Origin: Gracilaria gracilis
Lineage: Eukaryota; Rhodophyta; Florideophyceae; Gracilariales; Gracilariaceae
Length of the DNA stretch: 64,000 bases
Direction: 5' to 3'
NCBI GenBank assembly: GCA_030374805.1
Contig: JARGSG010000202.1
Location: 806,001-870,000 of the forward strand
Shown here: positions 46,100 through 57,125 of the stretch, piece after piece
Layout: every line of letters starts with the position of its first letter
Numbering within the stretch: position 1 is the stretch's first letter
Notes under the pieces: generated by a model
Seen by the model: only the letters and a program-made list of their open reading frames with translations
Told to the model about the DNA's origin: nothing
The model's database searches: none
Program-made: the position numbers and the translations under genes

Positions 46100-48988
46100 G
46101 GATTAAATATTTGACGTCGCAAGGCTCCATATTCCGCTTCTGAAGGCGGACAACTACTTCATGTGGTCACACAAAATCGAACTTGTCTTACGTTCGAAAG
46201 GGGTGTGGAAGATTGCTACCGGTACTGAGGCCAAACCCGAAGACGCGGATGCAAAGCTCAAGTACGAAGCAAAATGTGACACTGCACTGAAATTTATACT
46301 GTTGTCCGTTTATGAATCATGTGTGGCGCTGGTAATAAAGCTGAGCAACCCATCAGGAGTTTGGGAAACGCTCAAGGCCAATTTCGAGATGGTATCGCAG
46401 CCAAGTATTGTCGCTCTTTTGGAAAGATATCGAGACATGCGGATGCACGCATCTGAAATTGTTTTGGACTACATCAACCGTTTGGGTGTCATAGAAATGA
46501 AACTGGGTGGCATAGGACACACTGTATCCGATGCAGAGAAGGTGAGGGATATTTTTAGAGGATTGACGAAGGCGTTCGAAGTCGTGGCTGAGGTTATTAA
46601 CCACAAAGGGGCTTGTTTGAAGGACGCTGTGCCGAGATTGGTCACCAAAGAAGGTCAGCTTGCAAAACTGGAGAGAGGTTTCGGTTTAAATGGATTTCAG
46701 GCATGGGCCCTCCACGTGAACACTAAACACCCTTCTCGAGAACGCAAATGTTTTTTCTGTAAAAAGAAAGGGCATATTAAGAAGCACTATTGGGCGAATC
46801 CCGACAGTAAGAACTACAAAGGAAAGAAGTTGGGCCGTCAAGCTCGCACGGGTCATTATGAGTAGGAAGATGACTCCGAAGGAGTGGCTGGTTGACTTGT
46901 AGCACAGTTCGAAGACTTTGAAAACGAACACATAGAGACGGTGGATCCCACGTGTGAGCATGAAAATCACTCTGGTGTTTTGTCATTGAACAAGACCGCA
47001 TTTGTGGCCAACCATAGAGTACCGAAAGGCCAGGAACACTGCTGATATTTGAATTCAGGTGCATTAAGGCACATGACGAACAACAGGAACCAATTTGTCT
47101 CTGCGATACAGTGGCTGGTGAAGGTCGATTACAATGCTGGGTATCAAATAAAGACGGAAAGTTCACGAAGGCTTACATCCATGACGTTTTGTATGTACCA
47201 AATCTGATATGCAGTCTTTTATTCGTCAATGCGATTTGCAGGAAGGGCTACATGACTATTTATTTGACGAATGCGGAAGGCTACGGTTCTGCTATGATCC
47301 CGAAGCAAGCCACAGCTCAAATTCTGACATTAAGACATGAACTGGTCGAAGGGCTATACGAGCTTGGTGTATATCCCACGGAAGACACTACCAGTATGTC
47401 TTTGGTTGTAAGAGGAGACAAGAAAATAACGATACTCTGGCACCACAGACTTGGCCACACGAGTCTCGATTATCTTAGGAAGACTTTGAACATCGTGAAA
47501 GTAGTCTTGAAGACGATAATGAGTGATTTGGGCCATTTGAGCCATTTGCAGACGGCAAATCGAAGCGAACATCGCGACTACCCCTATCACAGCCGCGTGG
47601 TACTAAGGTTTTGGATCTCGACCACTCGGACGTGCTAGGACCCGTGGACGTCGGGACATTGTCCAGGTCGAAGTATTTTGTTTCTTTATACGACGACAAG
47701 AGCCGCATGTCTGCTATCAGATTATTGAGAGATAGGACGCAGGTGGATGATCGAGTGAGGGAGATGATTGTGCTGTTTGAAACACAGTCAGAACGGAAGC
47801 TCAAGCGCATTCGCTTTGACAATGCAGGAGAATATCTCTCAGAGGAGATGACTGACTCGCTCAAACAAAGCGGTGTTCTCATCGAACCATCCCCTGATAC
47901 AGTCCTAATTCGAACCGTGAAGGCCAAAGGCTGAACCGCACGCTTAATGAAAAAGCGCGAATAATGCTAAGGGTCCTGGAAGGGTCCTGGAAGGAACTCC
48001 ACGCTGCAGTCAACTCTGAGGAGAAGCTGTTAACACAGCAAACTACTTGAGGAATAGGACATTTCTTCGTAGGGAAGTAGAACCACACATGACTCCTATA
48101 AAGGCTTTTACAGGAATGAAGCCAGACGTATCACACCTACGGACGTTCGGTTCACAATGCTACGTCCACCTTCCAAAAGAGCGCCGCAAGCGTAGCGCCA
48201 AGTACAAGAACCGGACCATCAACGTAATTCTGGTTGGATATGAACGCCGGACGTGCTACAGAGTCTACGTTCTAGATAGCAACCAGATGTTTGTGTCGAA
48301 GGATGTCACGTTCAACGAAGCAGTTACTGGGTGGCAGAGCGCTGCCACCCCACCCGCCGGAGATGAGGTACACTTGGCGGCAGTCCCACAGGCAGATGGG
48401 AAATAGAATGAAGCAAAGAAGATGGGAGTGAAGACCAGGGACACGGATATGGACTGGAATATGAAGCAATTGAAGACTGAAGATACTTTGGTTGATGAAG
48501 AAGAGGATGATCTGATCTTTGTCGGCGCACATGTTGAATAAACGTACAATCCGGAATTGGTAACCCAGTATCCATCCACACCAAGGCACTCGAATAGAAT
48601 CCGACAGACGCCGCAACGATTCACACCCAACACCGTGCTTGCGATGCTCACAGTGAACATCATAGGAAATTTTGACGAAAACAATCCATTGACTGTTCGG
48701 GATGCTATCATTGGAGACAAGGCTCCAAAGTGGAATGCCGCTACGCAAGAAGAAATGAATCACATGAAGGAGCGTTTCAGTCCGGGAGTTGGTACCGCGT
48801 ACACCGAACTGCAAGCCCATGCCCAACCGGTGGGTGTTTCTGAAGAAACGTGACGATCAGGGAAGACTTGAATGCTATCGTGCACGTCTTGTGGCACGAG
48901 GATTCACACAACGAGCCGGTATTGACTACAATGAGCTCTTCTCACCCGTTGTCAAGTACAGCACTGTTAGGGGAGTTCTATCTCTCGT
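46100..48988 (+). pseudogene. Truncated Ty1/copia gag-pol
   Basis: Gag begins near 46100 without a clear ATG; the open part from 46161 carries the copia Gag body (VWETLKANFEMVSQPS) and a zinc knuckle degraded at one position (CFFCKKKGHIKKHYW, last Cys replaced by Tyr). It stops at 46865. Then come a protease active-site remnant YLNSGALRH (copia has D-S-G), an integrase zinc region LWHHRLGHTSLDYLRKTLN (47437), core pieces DVLGPVDVGTLSRSKYFVSL and RIRFDNAGEYLSEEM, and the first third of reverse transcriptase (YRARLVARGFTQRAGIDYNE) to about 48988. The sequence is closely related to the element at 56.8-62.7 kb but opposite in orientation. No LTR was found, RT and RNase H are missing, and about six stops or frameshifts are present. 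Confidence 0.8.
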
Positions 48989-51783
48989 TGACCATTACAA
49001 TGGGGGTGGTACGTTGTCGTGAAGAGATTCTTGACATCCAGAATTCTGCATACTTCTCCGAAAAACCGGGAGGCGAACTGTTTCCATTTATCAGAGAGTA
49101 GATTCATCGGTGGACCGTACACGAATGCCCAATGGGTGACGAATGCTAGCGCAAACGTCAATGACGTGATTCTCCGCAGTGGTACGGTGCGAGCGAGCTT
49201 CTAAAACCGATCCTTGATCACGAGTAAAAATTTGTTACGGCGCTTAGTAGCGAGGAACGGTCCCAAAATATCGATGGCTACGAATTCTATGTGCGCCCTT
49301 GCGGGTAAAAGCTTCACCTTTGTAGCATGGCAGCGGAGCTTAACACGATTCCGAGCACACTCGGTGCAGAACCACATAATTGCCTAGCAATCCACAGCCA
49401 TTGCTGGCCAGTAGAATTACCTTCGAAAGATGAGGTACAATTTCCATTCTCCGACGTGGCAACTAAGTTTGAGATAGTGTGATACGTGTAACACCCGAGA
49501 TTTTAGGGCGTGCAGCACTACTATTTGTGAGTTTCCAGTTACCGTGCAAACGAAATATCCAATATCATTCACTCAAAAAAGGAAATCAGCCCCTCCATTG
49601 AGATGCGCCCGAATCTTAAGGCAGTAGAGTTATCTGAATTGTTCTCTAACCATCTCGTCCGTGTTGAAAGGTACGAAGTAGGGGGTTCGCACTTTCGGTA
49701 ACAGCGAGTAGTTCATCCAGTTACTGGTCAACATCCAGTTCATTTGTCCAGTTTTCTTGAATACAATTCAGTTAAATCACTTTGTAGTCATCAACTGCGA
49801 AACAGGGCAGTCTCTCGCCATCGAAAGGTACGCTTCTCCTGTGGTAGATAGGCGAGAAGGGACTTTGGCTTTTGTATTGATGGCACCCTTCTTGTACACG
49901 ACGTCGAAGTAAAACTCTGCAAGACGCAATCTCCAACGCATTAAGCGACCAGAAGGCGCCGATAAGGAGAGTAGCCATCTCAATGATGAGTTATCCGTGT
50001 AAAGGGTGAAATGGAGACCAATTAAGCAGGGGTGTAGTGTGCAAAATGCCTACACTACGGCAAGATATTCCTTCTCCGACACGGAGCAAGTCTTCTCATG
50101 CACGTTCAACGAAATGGACCAGTATCCAATTGGCTTGCGTTCTCCTTCTGGAGTGGTTTGGAACAAAACAAAAGCTACCTGTTAGTCACTGGGATCCGTG
50201 TTCACGGTATATGAAAGTCCCGGTTTCGGTGGTGACAACACTGGTGCCGTGGTTACAGCCTCTTTGACATAGTTAAAGGCGTTTGTCTGAGTAGACTTGA
50301 ATGGGTCCAGCTTAGACGGTTGACCCTTCCGCAGGAGCGCGTAGAGAGGTGCTGCGATGTCTGCGAAACTGCAAATAAAAAGTCTATAGACGTTGACCAA
50401 TCCTAGAAAGGATCTCAGTTAAGTCTGGGTAATTGGTTCCGTGGCCTCTTTCAGCGACTTCAAACGAGCTTCCTCGATCATGAAACGCCCTAGACGGATT
50501 ATGTGACCCAGATACTTGAAAGTGCCCGTGAAGAATTCGCATTTTTCCAGCTTGAGTGTCACTCCGGCATCCTGTAACATGGCCATTATATCTCTCACAT
50601 GTGTGAGGTGATCATCCAAACTATCTGAGAATACGATGATGTTGTCAAGGTAGACGAGACAAGTACGCCACTTGAAACGGGCCAGTAGGATATCAATAGC
50701 ACGCTGAAAAGTAGTGGGAGCACTTTTGAAACCAAAGCGCATCCGTTTGAAAGGGTAGATGCCATAATGGAAGACAAACAGTGTCTTGTCCTGATCCTGA
50801 ATCCTCACTGGAACCAGCCAGTATCCCCAATTAGCATTCAATGCCGTGAGTACGGTGGAATTTCCGAGAGAATCGATGTATTCATCCATGCGTGGAGTAG
50901 GGTACACTTCCTTGACGGTCACAGCATTTTGGCGACGATAGTCGATGCAAAAGCGCCAGGAATTATCCCGTTTTGGAACTAGTACCACTGGTGATGCCCC
51001 CGGCGAATATGTCGGTTCTATAAATCCTGCACGGATCATCTTGTCCACCTGAAATTGCTCTTCTTCTCTGGCCTTGGACCCTGCCCTGTACGGATGTTGG
51101 GCTACTGGCCGAGAGTTCGGAAGGGGATCAGTCCGGTGTTCCGTGGTATTTATCTCTCCGAGAGAACCATCCCACATTGTGTTGAATTCGCGAAGCATAT
51201 CGCGCAGTCGTTTGCGGTGTGTGTCCGGAACATTTCCGAGGTCAAGGTCTTCCAATTCCTTCACTGGGTCTAATTGGTCGTAACTCGTTGGAACACGTGT
51301 CTTCTCTGTCTTGACAGGGGACTGACCCGAGAGACTTGGCGTTGGAGGCGATTGAGACACAGACTCCTCCCAATCCTTAGAGTGAACGATTCCGAGCACA
51401 TCGGCGGGAGTCATCTTTGTAGGTACGAACGCAGTTGTATGTGGCGTAACCGAGCCAATCACTTGGCTCTTCACCAGATACTGGGTTGTTTTGCCAAGAT
51501 TTGCTATCAACACAAAAAACGGATTACCCGGTGCCACTTGGACAACTCTATTAGCAATGGAGAGAGTGTATTTGTCGTAAAACCACGGCAATGGCTGGAC
51601 GATTCGTAAGCCGTGATGACGGGAACTCCCCTGTACGCAGACTTGAGACTCTGCAAACAGGCGTGTCGTAGAGGCTACACGAAGCTTCGAAGATTCCCGA
51701 GAACTGGGTGGTGCTTCCTGCGTCGCAGGTAGAGGTACATGCTTCTTGGAGGCATGCCTCAAAGGAAGGCGAACAATCGGCAC
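48989..51783 (-). pseudogene. Ty3/gypsy pol (RT, RNase H, partial integrase)
   Basis: From 51783 to 50419 an open frame encodes the protease-RT linker and reverse transcriptase: QVDKMIRAGFIEPTYSPGAS, WRFCIDYRRQNAVTVKEVYP, MRFGFKSAPTTFQRAIDILL and the active site VYLDNIIVFS (the family has Y-x-D-D; the codon at 50643-50641 is AAC, so Asn). A TAA then interrupts before LRSFLGLVNVYRLF and the RNase H region (YTVNTDPSD at about 50190; RWRLRLAEFYFDVVYKKGAI at about 49930). Integrase is reduced to a C-terminal core fragment (VTHWAFVYGPPMNLLSD; NLFTTTYHPHCNGQ) that ends at about 48989, where it abuts the truncated copia. The element cannot be active. Confidence 0.8.
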
Positions 51784-52304
51784 GGACGAACCAACTTACA
51801 TGTCAACACGTCTCTGACAGGGCCTAATGGCATCGACAAAGCGGTCGCAGAAGTCACAACCCAATATGACTGGGGCGACCAGAGACCGAAAACGACAAAT
51901 TCGAGCCTCACCACGCATGAACTGAGGCAGATTACCCACTCGATGTATCCTACTGTTGAGAACTGGTTGTTATTCGGGTCAGCGACGTCAGAAATGTCGC
52001 CAAGGCGAATTTTTGGCCGCAAGGCGGGTTGTAGAGCTATCTCAACGATGAAGTTTGGACCTGCGCTGTATCTCAGTCATTAAGATAACGCACCATAAAT
52101 GCGGTGAAAGGCCAAGGTCAGCATACACCTTGTAATTGCGCTTGGCTATCTCCATAACTCTATCCGGAAACCGATTATTTCTTACCCCCATCCACGGTCG
52201 ACGAAGAACACCAAGGTGCTCTTAGTTTAAGTCTTCGACGTCCTGTTTCCTCGAGAGAATTCGGACCTGGAATCGAGGCAGGGACGCCTCGGGCGCCTTC
52301 ACTC

Positions 52305-54317
52305 TCAACTATGAGGACGAGTCTCCAAGAGATAAGACTTCCAAAGTTCGTTTTTCTGAGCAGATTCCGCCTGAGGCGTGTGCTCAGTGTTCTGAACAAT
52401 TGGTGTCAGGAAACTAGCAACAGAAGCGTCTGCAGTAGCGGTTGATTTTCTCTTTCGAGGGGTACGGGAGTGAGAAGTAACCATGTTCTGGGCAATCGAA
52501 GCCGCAATTGTGCGTGGAATATCCATCTTTGCGCGGATGTACGATGCCATCGGAACGGAAGCCTTCTCCTCAGGTGGGAGGGATTCGTAGTTTGCAATGA
52601 CTTGTGACCATTCACGCATGGTTAAAACGCACTACGGTGAAGCATGCCCTCGCGTATAGCAGAGGTGACAGGTCAATCTAACGATGGCGTTGACGTTCCG
52701 AGTATTAGAGAATCGCACTCCTGGACGAAAAGCTTGCTATCCAGGCCGTCAGGACCGGGTTGCACCGTTTTCATATGACAATCGAGGCGGTCGGACTCGG
52801 TTCGAATCTGCGTGCAGCAGTCTATCGTCCGGAGCCGTCGGAAACGAGGCATCCCTGGTTGCAAGAAGCTCCGTTGTCGGGATTGAAAGCACGTTGCAAT
52901 GGGCAGATTGCACCTGATCATACTCCTTATCGGAGTGCTCGTCAGCCAGCATTGACGCAGACGCGGTTTCCGGTTCCAACATCAACGCTTTAGCGGACTT
53001 CAGCCGGCTTCCCGGGACTCGCGCGCGTAACGCATCGCCTTCGGGGCGTGCATACTGCACCAGCTCAAAATACGTGATGTTACGGTTTTCTTCACGGCAA
53101 CGGGCCACTACGTTACGTATAGTTGAATCTAGTCCATCAACGAACACGGTACAACGCTCTTGAGTGAAATAAACATTGGTAAAACGGTGGAAAGCTTTGT
53201 TCAGGCACATCGAGTAATCGGTTTTCGTTTCCCTGGGGCGTTGTTTGGGGTCTCTCAGAGTGAGGATTGCCCACTGGATAGCGGTTCCAGGGGCATAGGA
53301 CCTCAGTAGATACTGAACTGCTTCAGGCCAGCAGGTAACTTCTCCTTAAGAGGCGCGCGATTAACCTCTTAGAGAGTTATACTGATCTTTCGCAAGTCCG
53401 CGTAGAAAATAAAGCAGAGCGACAAAAGCCTGTCTTTCATTCATCCCAAGGATGTCAGCTTCCGCTACAAATCGTGATAGAAAATCCAGCACCAAGATGG
53501 GATAATCACCTGTAAACAATTGATTACGGAGTGAAAGCTGCATCCGTTTGATACAGTCTTTTACCCTCCCCGTTCCGCGGAGAGTTCTATCCAATAAAAA
53601 GCCGTCCAAACAGTAATACTGATATGACAACAGCTTCTTGTATAGCAGATGGGTAGGGTTCAACTCTTTTACTCCAGAGTGCTTCCTTCCCTTTGAGCGG
53701 GCGCGCATCCTACTTTGGGTGGCTGATGATCGCTTTGAGCATGACGAACGCGCAGGAAGGGCTTCTTCTACCGACGAGTTCAGCGAGTCAGACCCGGTCG
53801 ATCGGCGTGAAGAAAGAGAAGATGCTGAAGAATCAGAGTCGTAGTTCTTCCGATTCGTGCGCGCTTTGGATCCACTCACCTAGTTGTCACGGTGTGAAAC
53901 AGCAGCCTGCTCGGCTGAGCGATTGGCTCCAACAAGAACAGTTTGTTCCACCGTGGCCAAATGGGGGCGGAGGCGAATAAACTTCTTCAACAAGTCCTCC
54001 ACGAAATTAGTGCGTCCTCCAAAAGCTTCCAAGAGAGAGTTGACATCACCACGCAATACGCGGAGATCCTCAGAAAGGTCCTGCAAAGCAGTTTCATCCA
54101 CCTTCTTTCGAAGTAGTGACAACTACTTAGCAAGGGTAGCGTGGGCAGTCCGCACAGAGAGGAGCTGCTCTTTCACAGTTAAACTGCGAATATCGTAAGC
54201 ACCCATCTGTAAAAGGGGATCTTGTTTGGGATGGCCAGTAGGGACCGTTCCACCAGTAGGAAGAGAGGGACCAGCAACCGCAGGAGCCCGTGAATCACCT
54301 CGATGAGGGTTAATCAA
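52305..54317 (-). pseudogene. Ty3/gypsy Gag region
   Basis: A single minus-strand frame, from ATG 54317 to a stop at 52305, carries several in-frame stops (near 54123, 53880, 53361, 52749). It reads as a capsid-type Gag: Ser/Arg-rich N-terminal domain, then a helical body LLYKKLLSYQYYCLDGFLLD, DYPILVLDFLSRFVAEADIL, ERQAFVALLYFLRGLAKDQY, YLLRSYAPGTAIQWAILTL and TRDPKQRPRET-like spacing. A further piece, SQVIANYESLPPEEKASVP, lies near 52600. A zinc knuckle region is decayed (VQSAHCNVLS). Between 52304 and 51784 protease would be expected; only fragments without a clear D-S/T-G remain. It is the 5' partner of the pol relic downstream. Confidence 0.7.
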
Positions 54318-55300
54318 CGACGTGGTGTCGTACGAATACAGATAAGGTCTTGGGTCCGCCTGGTAGAGGGAGCGAGAGAGGGCTCAACCTAAAAGGGAAA
54401 AACACACAACCAATTTGGTAGTAGGGCACCTGAAACCCACAGGGGCAAACAGAGGGGGAACTAGTCTAGACCGTTTAGGTGCACGGTAGTGGACGTCGAC
54501 GTGCGGTAGAACCTGAATAGTAGTAGAGTAGCAAGTGACCGAGATGGTATAGTTACTACCTTAATGGTGACTGACTTTACAATATCAGAGGGGAAGGAGA
54601 GGTGCACCGCAATATATACAAGGTGCACCGACGCCGATCTCCCATGCGGGCATGACCTCATCGGCTGCGCCCATGACCTACTGTCATGGGCCAGCAATGT
54701 TAACCTAAACTAAATTAGAAATTAGAAATTAGAAATTAAAAAATAGAGAACACCAATTGGGTGCAGTGCAGCCAGCAAGGTGCACAGGTAGGCTTACGTG
54801 GCACCAACCCACTGAGGTCTCATTGTACTAAACAAGGGCGGAAGTCGGGTGGTCGTCGGCATAGCTTCAGTAGCCAGCATCCCTTCAACACGAGACCGTG
54901 AACGGGTGAGGATCCGTGACGGTAGTGGAAGATCTGGTCTTCCAGTCTGACTGCGTGTCTTCGGACGATCTGACAACGTTATGATCCAAACAACCATACA
55001 ACGAGGATCAATCAACCCCCAATGAGCTGAAAATTCCAGTAAACTTTCAAATGGGGACCAAGACAAAAGAACCAACCTCGGAAAGAGTGAATTCACGAGT
55101 GAAACTTCCAAAAAAACCTAGAAGATTCTAGGTCAGGAGACCACTTGTGGAGCAACGCCTTTGGCGGGAAAAGTGCGACACACGAAGAAGTTTGGAAATT
55201 TTCCGTCGATAGGGTAGCACAGGGAATGGAGCACTCCGGGAATGACACAGCTAATCCGGGTGTGAAGCCGAGGTCAAACCGTCACGAAAAATGTCGGGGA
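54318..55300 (-). repeat. Presumed 5' LTR and leader of the gypsy element
   Basis: By position this should be leader plus 5' LTR of the minus-strand gypsy element. Motifs here (ACTTTACAAT at about 54573, AACCTAAACTAAAT at about 54703, ACGTGGCACCAACCCACTG at about 54796) recur in the same order in the insert at 60.4-61.4 kb, which supports related LTRs. Exact limits and the 3' LTR were not found. Confidence 0.45.
54712..54738. repeat. AAATTAG heptamer microsatellite
   Basis: Three complete tandem AAATTAG units plus a partial fourth. Too short to be a telomeric array. Confidence 0.8.
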
Positions 55301-56801
55301 TTTGATGCCAGGCCGTAGTCGGTAGAGATCCTCGTTTTCACAGGGACACGAGATGAGTCCTCGAAAGAGAGTAGCACGGCAACGACAAGGTCTTTAAAAC
55401 GGGCCACCAATAACAGGGCAAAAAAGCACAATCAAAAACGGGAAGAAAAGAACCCTCAAGGTAAGAAAAAGAGAAAGAAAGTAGAACAAAACCAATACAG
55501 AGAAATCTATAGGGCAATTGGTCAAAAAGAGACACAAAAATAGTGCTTATACTCTGAAAAACACAAGGGTGGGTAACTGTAAGTGAAAAGCACGTTCCTC
55601 ATTCTACGTGAAAGATAATATCGGCGAAAGCGAGATAGTTAGACTGAGAAGCTATTTATGTTAGGAAGGGACGACTTAATGAGAGAAGCGGTGCCCAAAA
55701 CTTTGCTCGGCGCACCACTGACAGTGGGTGAACTGGGCCAAATAACCTTTCAAATATCTAAGTAAATACAAGAATGCTAGACGCACTCCCTACAGTGTAT
55801 CTGTGTTACAAGTTTGCTATTCACACCCATTAAGCGAAGCTTCGAGCCATGCAATTCACGTGCATATCTTTGGAAATTACCAAAGCCAGGAAACTGGAAA
55901 ATAGCAGTGGAGGTAAATATCTACTAACACATGATGAGCAAATTAACTAGATACTTTAAATAGCCTTCAAGGAGTTTTGTCCTTCAATTACTAGAATGCA
56001 ACCCTTTGGGCATGAAAAAATTTATTTGTGATTAAGTCCGTGTGTATTCGGTACTTAAAACAGATGTTGTTTCATTTGGAAGAGCTCTCTTAGGTATTTA
56101 TTTCAAAATACTCTGGTAACCAGGACGTGCAAAAATATACAAAATAAAAGAATACATAAAACAAACTCAGTGACAGTAAAAAAATAATAAAAAAACGAAA
56201 GAATTCGAAAATGTTAAAAGAGTGTAAGTTACAACCCGCGTAGGTGGTTTTGAGTCTATCTATCTAGAACTGTAAAATTAACTTTAACTTGCATTAAAAC
56301 AAAAATGCTTGGAAAAATCTCACAATTTTATTTTACTGAAAACTTTCAAAGTCACCACTTATAATTTCTGTGATTATCATGACAAGTTGGGTGATAACTT
56401 TGAGCTTATTAGTTTTCAGAGCGTCAAGTTTTTTTCATATGATCCAGATATCTTTGAGTCTCTTAATATTTTACTTCGGTTTGCTAGGCACTCTAGTTAG
56501 TTCAAACTAGTTTTTTAATTTTGCCAGCCAAATTCAAACTACAATATTCTAAAAGTGTAACATTCCGGCGGTTTTTGGCAAATTAACACTGTAAAACTTG
56601 CTGAGCTTTTTAACATAAGCGAATTTCATTGTTAATACATTTGATCTCAAAACACTCATGTAGTAGTACTTTCATGAGATCGCAATTTTTTCAAGAACTT
56701 AGAAAGTCTAGTCGCACCTCAAGCGCCACAAACAAAGGCATCAACCAAACATTTGATGCTTAGTTGATGGCTTTTTGACTGATGGTAGGGCCATTTTTGG
56801 C
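55301..56801. other. AT-rich intergenic stretch
   Basis: No gene, RNA or clear repeat recognised. The stretch becomes markedly AT-rich from about 55.9 to 56.75 kb. Confidence 0.45.
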
Positions 56802-56806
56802 AGTTG

Positions 56807-57118
56807 TGTTGAAATTGGGATTGACTGGGATGAGAAGGTGTCCGAGGAATTGCTTTTCTCTTCGGTTTATTGAGTGTCTAGCTGTGTTTTATAGTCTACC
56901 ATCAAGGATGAATACACAGCTATTGTGTTCCATGCGTGCTCTAAATCTTTGTTTAGAACAGCATGGATGTTGATCCGTCGTGGAACGCCCTGAGACCGCA
57001 ACGCGCTGCACTACACATGTCAGATGGTAGTCACCGCACGAGTTTGCCAGACACAAGTTGTCTGTGCAGTACACAGTCTCACAGGACTGCTCGTGCAGGC
57101 GGCGTCAGTGTCGCTACA
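56807..57118 (-). repeat. 3' LTR of the copia element
   Basis: 312 bp, TG...CA, matching the right LTR. Confidence 0.95.
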
Positions 57119-57125
57119 TTCCCTC

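Noticed and set aside
46100..54317. Gypsy element nested inside the copia element
   Set aside because: Both elements are truncated at the shared junction, and the missing copia half is not found beyond the gypsy element.
54712..54738. Telomere-like array
   Set aside because: Only three to four AAATTAG units within an LTR-like region; a simple microsatellite.
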